DNA of 64,000 nt from Fermentibacter danicus. Its GTDB lineage: Bacteria > Fermentibacterota > Fermentibacteria > Fermentibacterales > Fermentibacteraceae. The notes beneath the pieces are model-generated. The model had not been told where the DNA came from. It made no database searches and worked only from the letters and a program-made list of their open reading frames with translations. Both the position numbers and the translations under genes were made by a program. The DNA lies in NCBI GenBank assembly GCA_001618615.1, contig LKHB01000181.1, positions 1-64,000 of the forward strand, given 5' to 3'. This document shows, piece after piece, positions 58,786-64,000 of this stretch (its first letter is position 1; the number at the start of each line of letters is the position of its first letter).

Positions 58786-59565
58786 TTGAAAACACTCAGC
58801 GGATCCGCGGCCGTCCTCGGCTGTTGTCTGGCGGCGAGCCTCGCCGCATTGCTCGTGATGGCCATGATGCTGAGGGCGGAGCGCTCCGGGGCGTCGAAGG
58901 TTCTGGACGATGCCAGAGCCTCGATAGCTCTCATGGACACCATCCTCTCCGCAGATTCCACGCTCGGCGCCTGCAGGGACTCCATGGAGTACTACCGGGG
59001 CCGCACCGTCTCACTGGAGGCACGGATCGCCGCGGACAGCATTGCATCGGTCTTCCCCGGCTACTACCTGATCATCGATACCGGCCAGAACAGGTTCCAT
59101 CTCCGCATGGGCGATCTCCTGGTGAGGTCCGGATACTGCGGCACCGGGAAGGGCTGGACCTCCAACGTAACGGGCGAGACCTGGGATTTCAGCACTCCGA
59201 GAGGTCTGAGGCACGTACTAGGCAACGGGACTAATCCATACTGGTTCAGGCCGGACTGGTTCTGGCTGGAGCAGAATGCCGCTCCTCCGGATCCCGACCA
59301 GGTGGTCACGATCCCGCAGGATCTCTCCTACGAAGAACAGATCGCCTACTACAACGACTCCCTGACGGCCGGGGAGAGGTTCTATGTCCGGCAGGTGCCC
59401 GGGGCGCTTGGCTCCTACAAGGTCGACCTGGGCGGAGGCGTGCTGCTGCACTACGGCACGGGGAGGGGCGGCAACGTCAGCCATGGATGCATCAGGCTCA
59501 GCAGCGCCGATCTCGAGGCAATCTACAGGACTCTTCCCATCGGCGCGCCGGTTCTGATCTACTGA
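58786..59565 (+). CDS. L,D-transpeptidase (YkuD)
   Basis: 259 residues with an N-terminal membrane helix (about 8-30), a short coiled helix and a YkuD domain beginning at YYLIIDTGQNRFHL. The active site is GGNVSHGCIRLSSADLEAIY with catalytic Cys and His. It crosslinks peptidoglycan (3-3 links) or attaches proteins. The domain carries a long loop containing WFRPDWFWLEQNAAPPDPDQ. TTG 58786 follows AGGAAGG seven bases upstream. Confidence 0.88.
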   Translation: MKTLSGSAAVLGCCLAASLAALLVMAMMLRAERSGASKVLDDARASIALMDTILSADSTLGACRDSMEYYRGRTVSLEARIAADSIASVFPGYYLIIDTGQNRFHLRMGDLLVRSGYCGTGKGWTSNVTGETWDFSTPRGLRHVLGNGTNPYWFRPDWFWLEQNAAPPDPDQVVTIPQDLSYEEQIAYYNDSLTAGERFYVRQVPGALGSYKVDLGGGVLLHYGTGRGGNVSHGCIRLSSADLEAIYRTLPIGAPVLIY

Positions 59566-59578
59566 TGCGGAGGTTCAC

Positions 59579-60847
59579 ATGACCAGATCCGCGGCCGCGC
59601 CCGGCAGAATCCCGGGCTCCAGGTTCGCCCCGCTCATAGGCGCCCTTGCCGCGCTGGTCGTGACGGCCGTCGTCATCGTCGCGATAAGGGCCGGTGGAGG
59701 CGGGGGGCCGGCGGACGGCGACGAGAACGCCGAGATGGGGGCGGTCACAGTCGAGGCCATCCCCGACTCCGTCAGGGACGAGATCCCGAATACATGGTCC
59801 CAGCCCAGGAACGACCCGTCCGGAACCGGAGTCTGGGGGCCGGATGTCGGTTCGCCCATGGACACCCTGTGGAGAATCCATACCGGCATGGAGTTCTTCG
59901 CAGCCCCCGCCCTCTGCGGCGGGACCCTCTATTTCGGAGGGAACGACGGCGTCTTCATGGCCGTCTCGGCCGCCGACGGCTCGCGGCTATGGGCGTTCGG
60001 AACGTCCTGCGGCCTGAACGGAGAGGCTGCAGTAAGCGACAGTGCAGTGTTCTTCTGCGGCCAGGACGGATATGTCTACTCGCTGGACCGCGCATCGGGC
60101 TCGCTCCGCTGGAAGGCGGGACTGGGATACCACATCTTCGCATCGGTGGGGCTCCTCTGCGATACCATCCTCGTCACCGGCAACTCCGAGGGCTCGATTG
60201 CGGCGCTGTCGGCTGCGAGCGGCGATCTGCTCTGGTCCGCATCGCCGGGCGGCGTGATACTCGGTCCTGCTCTTGCAGACACGATTGCTGTATTCACCTC
60301 GGAGGACGGGATCGCGTGCGCCTACGGCGCCGGCGGGAACGAGCTCTGGAGGAGGGATTTCTCCGCGCAGGCCTCCGCTCCTTCGATAGGAGGCTCTTCA
60401 GTCTATATCGGCTTCTCGGACGGAGTCGTGAGAAGGATCGACCTCGCTTCGGGAACGGTCGTGTGGGAAACCGACCTGGTGCACCAACCCGTCCGCACCG
60501 TCATTTCCAGACCCGTCCTCTCAGGGGGCAGAGTCTTCGCAGGCACGTGCGACAGCCGGGTGGTCTGCCTGTCCGAAGAGGACGGCTCCCTGCAGTGGGA
60601 CACTCCCCTGGAGAACTGGGTCCAGCTTCCTCCCGCGGTCGGGGCGGCCTCGCTCTATGTCTGCTCCGACGACCAGCGTTTTCATGTGCTCGACGTCGAG
60701 ACGGGCGAGATCCGGTTCAGCATCGAGATGGGCGGCTATTCGGGAACGGCGCCCATACTCGCCAACGGTACGGTCTATTTCGGAACCGCTTCGGGCGACT
60801 TCTTCGCCTTCCGCGGAACCCTGGCCGACGACGGGGAAGAGCCCTGA
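59579..60847 (+). CDS. PQQ-like beta-propeller membrane-anchored protein
   Basis: 422 residues: one N-terminal membrane helix (about 17-36), linker, then seven or so PQQ_2-type blades with repeated G-x-LYFGGNDG, GYVYSLDRASGSLRWKAG, GSIAALSAASGDLLW, VFAGTCDSRVVCLSEEDGSLQW and VYFGTASGDFFAF motifs. Blades of this type are scaffolds, as in BamB. No catalytic residues for PQQ dehydrogenase were seen. The stop overlaps the era-like ATG by one base. Confidence 0.82.
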   Translation: MTRSAAAPGRIPGSRFAPLIGALAALVVTAVVIVAIRAGGGGGPADGDENAEMGAVTVEAIPDSVRDEIPNTWSQPRNDPSGTGVWGPDVGSPMDTLWRIHTGMEFFAAPALCGGTLYFGGNDGVFMAVSAADGSRLWAFGTSCGLNGEAAVSDSAVFFCGQDGYVYSLDRASGSLRWKAGLGYHIFASVGLLCDTILVTGNSEGSIAALSAASGDLLWSASPGGVILGPALADTIAVFTSEDGIACAYGAGGNELWRRDFSAQASAPSIGGSSVYIGFSDGVVRRIDLASGTVVWETDLVHQPVRTVISRPVLSGGRVFAGTCDSRVVCLSEEDGSLQWDTPLENWVQLPPAVGAASLYVCSDDQRFHVLDVETGEIRFSIEMGGYSGTAPILANGTVYFGTASGDFFAFRGTLADDGEEP

Positions 60848-61728
60848 TGACCCGGGAGGAGGGGAGGATACACGCCGGATACGCCGTTATCGCGGGAGCC
60901 GCCAACTCCGGCAAGTCCTCTCTCTTCAACTATTTGGTAGGCAAGAACATATCCCCGGTCACTCCGGGCCGGGGCACGACGCGGGTGCCGCTCTCCGGGA
61001 TCTGCCACAGGGCGGGGGATGACTGCCAGGTATGCCTGATCGACACGCCGCCTCTCGCATCGGCCGTCAACCTGAACCTGCTGGACTGGATGGATGCGGC
61101 ATGCCTGCTGGTGGATGCGACCCGTCTCGGCGAGGAGCTTTCCTCCCCCGAGGCATCCGAGCTGTTCAGGCGTTTCGAGGGCAGGCCGGTCGTGCTGGGC
61201 CTGACCCATGTGGACAGATTCGATGCCTCCCTCTGGCGTGCGCTTCTCAACCAGGCCGGTCTCATGCGGGAGTTCCCGTACGCCGTAGCCATGTGTCCGC
61301 CGCGGGGGACGGGTGCAGCGGAGATGCTCGACGCCCTGGTCCGGCTGCTCCCCATGAGAAGGAGGCTCTTTCCGGACGGCTGCATCACCCTCCATTCCGA
61401 GCGCTTCCTCGTGTCGGAACTCATCAGGACGGAACTGTTCCACGTCCTCCCGGAGGAGATAGCCACCTCCACGGCCGTCCAGATCGAGGAGTACTCCCTC
61501 CGGGATTCCAAGACCTACATCAGGGCCAATCTCCTGGTATCCAGGCATTCCTTCAAGGGCATCGTGATAGGGCGCAGAGGGCAGACACTCCAGAAGATAA
61601 CGGACTCCGCCTCCAGGGGAGCCGGCGACCTGCTCGGCAAGGTCGTCCTGCCCGACCTCTGGGTGAAGGTCCGGGAGTCGTGGCCCGACAACCGTCACGA
61701 CCTGCTCGAGCTGGGCTATGTCATCTGA
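60847..61728 (+). CDS. era: Era-like GTPase with altered G4/G5 motifs
   Basis: 293 residues: a GTPase domain (1 to about 180) and a complete C-terminal KH domain (ending GIVIGRRGQTLQKITDSASRGAGDLLGKVVLPDLWVKVRESWPD). G1 GAANSGKSS is kept, the G3 DTPG reads DTPP, and the G4 NKxD reads THVD (LGLTHVDRF). The G5 SAx segment is not evident, and about 14 residues after G3 are missing against E. coli Era. Era normally binds 16S rRNA in 30S maturation. RNA binding is probably retained; guanine specificity may not be. Confidence 0.82.
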   Translation: MTREEGRIHAGYAVIAGAANSGKSSLFNYLVGKNISPVTPGRGTTRVPLSGICHRAGDDCQVCLIDTPPLASAVNLNLLDWMDAACLLVDATRLGEELSSPEASELFRRFEGRPVVLGLTHVDRFDASLWRALLNQAGLMREFPYAVAMCPPRGTGAAEMLDALVRLLPMRRRLFPDGCITLHSERFLVSELIRTELFHVLPEEIATSTAVQIEEYSLRDSKTYIRANLLVSRHSFKGIVIGRRGQTLQKITDSASRGAGDLLGKVVLPDLWVKVRESWPDNRHDLLELGYVI

Positions 61729-62440
61729 CGCCTGCCGGATCAGCCTCGAGCAGTTCGAGGGCCCTCTCGACCTTCTGCTCTATCTGATCAAGCGCGATGA
61801 GCTGGACATAAGAGAGGTGCCCATGGCAAGAGTAGCCTCGCAATACCTCGACTACATCCGGGAGGCCGAGGAACTCGACCTCGACATAGCGAGCGAATAC
61901 CTGGTCATGGCGGCGACCCTCGCCAGCATCAAGAGCCGCGCCCTCCTCCCGTCCAGATCGGTGGAGGTCGAGGAGGATCCGGGCCGTGCCCTGATGCGCC
62001 AGCTCGTTCTGTACCGCGCCTTCAAGGAGGTCGCGGCGGAGCTCCGGGAGAGCGAGGAGATCTGGCGCAACGCGTTCCCTTCGGCGGGGGAGAGGGAGAG
62101 ATGGGTTACGGACGCACCCAGGACGACCTCGCCGGGGGAGGTGACCCTGCTGGATCTGATCGAGGCGATGGACTCCCTCTCGGCCGTGCCCGAGGAGCCC
62201 GTCCAGAAATACAGGAGGCCAGAACTGAAGATCAGCGAGTGTATCGAGATGATATCCACCAGACTGAGGCACGGGCGGGGAACCAGTTTCAGGGATCTCG
62301 TCGGCGCGACCCTCGACAGGCGCATCATCGTGGCCTTCTTCATCACCTTGCTGGAGCTCTCCAGACAGGGGCTGGTCACCTTCACCCAGCCTGTCCCGTT
62401 CGGTGAACTCGTACTCGTCAGGTCCGAAGGCTGGGTGTGA
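61718..62440 (+). CDS. scpA: Segregation and condensation protein A
   Basis: 240 residues, kleisin of the SMC-ScpAB condensin. Opening QFEGPLDLLLYLIKRDELDIREVPMARVASQYLDYI and LDLDIASEYLVMAATLASIKSRALLP are highly diagnostic; the C-terminal winged helix (IVAFFITLLELSRQGLVTFTQ) is complete. ATG overlaps the era stop by 11 bases. The smc gene is not in the window. Confidence 0.96.
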   Translation: MSSDACRISLEQFEGPLDLLLYLIKRDELDIREVPMARVASQYLDYIREAEELDLDIASEYLVMAATLASIKSRALLPSRSVEVEEDPGRALMRQLVLYRAFKEVAAELRESEEIWRNAFPSAGERERWVTDAPRTTSPGEVTLLDLIEAMDSLSAVPEEPVQKYRRPELKISECIEMISTRLRHGRGTSFRDLVGATLDRRIIVAFFITLLELSRQGLVTFTQPVPFGELVLVRSEGWV

Positions 62441-62441
62441 A

Positions 62442-63020
62442 ATGCTGGATGTGACAGCGCGCATCGTCGAGGGCCTCCTGTTCGCCTCCGACCGTCCGCT
62501 GAGCCTCGACGAGATCTGCGACCTGACAGGTTCCGGACCGGAAACCGTCACCGGGGCGCTGGAGAGGATTCAGGCCGCGCTGGAGGAGGAGGGCCACGCG
62601 ATGATCCTCCAGGAGGCCGCCGGATCCTGGCGCATGGTGACCGATCCCGGAGTCGGGTCTTCCGTGGCCCAGCTCTTCGAGGACAGGAGGCCGGGAAGAC
62701 TCAGTCGCGCCGCAGTGGAGGCCCTGGCCGTGATCGCATACAACCAGCCCTGCACCAGAGCAGCCATCGAGGCCATCAGGGGCGTGAACTGCGACAGCGC
62801 GCTGAAATCCCTGCTGGAGCGCGGGCTGATCAGGATCAGCGGGAGACAGGAGACGCCGGGAAGACCGCTCACCTATTCCACGACCGAGGGATTCCTGAAT
62901 TATTTCGGACTGAACGACATCGACCACCTTCCCCGCAAGAGGGAGATCGAGGAGCTGATAGGCTCCGGAGGGGATGGGGAGGGGGATGCCCCGAGTGAAA
63001 CCGACCTCTTCGGCTCATAG
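62442..63020 (+). CDS. scpB: Segregation and condensation protein B
   Basis: 192 residues, two winged-helix domains: VTARIVEGLLFASDRPLSLDEICDLTG and SRAAVEALAVIAYNQPCTRAAIEAIRGVNCDSALKSLLERGLIRISGRQETPGRPLTYSTTEGFLNYFGL. Dimeric partner of ScpA. ATG 62442 is one base after the scpA TGA region; earlier in-frame codons are not family-like. Confidence 0.95.
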   Translation: MLDVTARIVEGLLFASDRPLSLDEICDLTGSGPETVTGALERIQAALEEEGHAMILQEAAGSWRMVTDPGVGSSVAQLFEDRRPGRLSRAAVEALAVIAYNQPCTRAAIEAIRGVNCDSALKSLLERGLIRISGRQETPGRPLTYSTTEGFLNYFGLNDIDHLPRKREIEELIGSGGDGEGDAPSETDLFGS

Positions 63021-63051
63021 CGCACCCGGAGGAGATGAGCGGCCGGGCGGG

Positions 63052-63765
63052 ATGAGGCTGAACCGCTTCCTCGCAAGGGCGGGAGTGGGCTCCAGGAGAA
63101 CCTGCGACGACCTGATCAGGCAGGGGCTCGTGACGGTGAATGGAAGACGCCCCGAGTCCCTGGGCGTGCAGGTCTCACCGGGCGACAGGGTGGAGTATGC
63201 CGGAAGGAGGATCGTCCTTCCCGATGTTTCGATCTATGCCTGGAACAAGCCCATCGGGGTCGAGACGAGCATGGCGGACAGGAGCGGCAGGCTGAAGGCC
63301 CTGCTCGAGAGGCTGACGCCCGGCTGCGTGCCGGTCGGCAGGCTGGACATCAACACCGGCGGACTGCTCATCCTGACGAACGACGGCGACCTGACCAACA
63401 GGCTGACCCATCCCAGATGGGGGGTGGAGCGCGAGTACGTCCTCACCCTGGCCGGGGACATCCCGGGCGGCGTGCTGGGCAGGCTTCGCTCAGGCATCTC
63501 GATTGGTCCCGGTCCGCTCTGCCGGCCCGTATCCGTTGCGCCGCTGGGAGCCAGGCGCCTCTCCGTCGTCCTGTCGAGCGGGAGATACCACGAAGTGAGG
63601 CGCATGGCGGCCGCAGCCGGCCTGACTCTCGCCTCGCTGGAGCGGACGCGGTTCGGCCCGGTCACGATAGGCGATCTCCCCAGGGGCGGGCACCGGAACC
63701 TGTCCCGCAAGGAGGCAGGTATGCTCTACTCCCTCGTTGGCCTCGAACCCCCGGGGTCTCATTGA
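63052..63765 (+). CDS. rluB: Ribosomal pseudouridine synthase (RluB/RsuA family)
   Basis: 237 residues. N-terminal S4 RNA-binding domain (RLNRFLARAGVGSRRTCDDLIRQGLVTVNG), then the RsuA/RluB catalytic domain with GRLDINTGGLLILTNDGDLTNRL (catalytic Asp) and LSSGRYHEVRRMAAAAG. Probably modifies 23S rRNA. Start ATG 63052 gives the standard opening; GTG 62995 or ATG 62989, inside scpB, are alternatives with better purine leaders. Confidence 0.9.
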   Translation: MRLNRFLARAGVGSRRTCDDLIRQGLVTVNGRRPESLGVQVSPGDRVEYAGRRIVLPDVSIYAWNKPIGVETSMADRSGRLKALLERLTPGCVPVGRLDINTGGLLILTNDGDLTNRLTHPRWGVEREYVLTLAGDIPGGVLGRLRSGISIGPGPLCRPVSVAPLGARRLSVVLSSGRYHEVRRMAAAAGLTLASLERTRFGPVTIGDLPRGGHRNLSRKEAGMLYSLVGLEPPGSH

Positions 63766-63790
63766 CGGCGGAGCCCTGCGGGGAGATAAT
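63762..63790 (+). promoter_or_regulatory. Sigma70-type promoter upstream of cmk
   Basis: TTGACG (63762-63767) and GATAAT (63785-63790) with a 17-base spacer, each one base from consensus. The predicted start point is about 63797, giving a leader of only about 25 bases before TTG 63823. Confidence 0.65.
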
Positions 63791-63822
63791 TCTCCTCTAT
63801 GCGTAAAAGAGGGGACGTGACC

Positions 63823-64000
63823 TTGTCTGCCTGATCTGATCGCCATCGACGGGCCCGCGGGTTCGGGCAAGAGCACGACAGCGCGACTCTGCGCCGGCGT
63901 GCTGGGATTCGACTACCTGGACACGGGCGCGATGTACAGGATGGCTGCTCTCCTCTGCGCTCGGAATGGCTGCGGATCTGACGGCGGGGCTCTCGCCGCG
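63823..64000 (+). CDS. cmk: Cytidylate kinase (5' part; frame break near start)
   Basis: Cut off by the window edge. LIAIDGPAGSGKSTTARL and FDYLDTGAMYRMA identify CMP/dCMP kinase. The frame carrying these residues has no ATG, GTG or TTG after its last in-frame stop (TGA 63818-63820). TTG 63823, which has GAGGGG eight bases upstream, would read Met-Ser-Ala then a stop (63832-63834). Skipping the T at 63832 joins it exactly to Asp-Leu-Ile-Ala-Ile-Asp-Gly-Pro, a normal Cmk opening. A CTG start at 63827 or 63836 is the alternative. One extra base, true or from assembly, is likely. Confidence 0.82.

Noticed and set aside
63801..63834. Short open frame before cmk as a regulatory leader peptide
   Set aside because: Possible, but simpler as the natural cmk N-terminus separated by one extra base; no run of regulatory codons or attenuator is visible.
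1..64000. Insertion sequences, prophage, integron or CRISPR-Cas genes
   Set aside because: No transposase, integrase, phage structural gene, cas gene or direct-repeat array was found on either strand.

Overview
This window is a GC-rich stretch of a Gram-negative (diderm) bacterial chromosome. Evidence for an outer membrane: lipid A and Kdo genes (lpxB, a Kdo transferase, lpxK), a heptosyltransferase-like enzyme, gmhB, two PorV/PorQ-type outer-membrane proteins and many lipoproteins. PorV-type proteins, DUF3857/transglutaminase proteins, a polyprenol/CTP-type lipid kinase, frequent GTG/TTG starts and heavy use of AGG for arginine suggest a lineage of the FCB superphylum or a neighbouring candidate phylum (for example Fermentibacterota, Eisenbacteria or WOR-3). 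That placement is inference; no rRNA gene is present to fix it. I see no phage, transposon, insertion sequence or CRISPR array. The window is ordinary, densely packed chromosome with many ATGA/GTGA-type overlaps between neighbouring genes.

Layout. 0-8.4 kb: a YgjP-like metallopeptidase, then a leftward block running glgB, DUF503, yjbQ, a membrane-less MgtE-like Mg sensor, an NRAMP-family transporter, an ECF sigma factor, its zinc anti-sigma factor and a catalytically dead HtrA-like PDZ protein. 8.4-14.8 kb: small membrane proteins around a two-way terminator and back-to-back promoters, then PilZ, PorV, lipid kinase, miaB and a heptosyltransferase-like gene. 14.8-23.3 kb: xseB/xseA, a small secreted protein, a uridine-kinase-like enzyme, a SpoU methyltransferase, comEC, and a gmhB/epimerase pair. 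23.4-32.5 kb: an envelope operon (ddl, ltaE, Gfo/Idh oxidoreductase, lpxB, a DUF374-Kdo transferase fusion, lpxK, nadB, an NlpC/P60 lipoprotein). 32.5-36 kb: a leftward lipoylation operon (lplA-like, lipA, dus, a lipoprotein).

36-45.6 kb: a second PorV-like protein, surE, two tandem transglutaminase-type proteins (the second without its catalytic residues), murJ, uvrC, a cupin and rubrerythrin. 45.6-54.6 kb: tRNA-Leu(UAA), mutL, miaA, a ParB-like protein fused to TPRs, an Ig-like lipoprotein, a ferredoxin-nitroreductase, then a polysaccharide deacetylase with a lipoprotein partner, and an adaptor-like lipoprotein. 54.6-64 kb: pgi, a barrel-like protein, purN, an M15 peptidase next to an L,D-transpeptidase, a PQQ-type propeller, an Era-like GTPase with eroded nucleotide-recognition motifs, scpA, scpB, rluB and the start of cmk.

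Most noteworthy: the NRAMP plus stand-alone MgtE sensor pair, the sigma/anti-sigma/pseudo-HtrA cassette, the ParB-TPR protein, the degenerate Era, the acyltransferase-Kdo transferase fusion, the tRNA-Leu-mutL-miaA arrangement, and two genes (cmk and the adaptor lipoprotein) whose natural N-termini appear one base out of frame.
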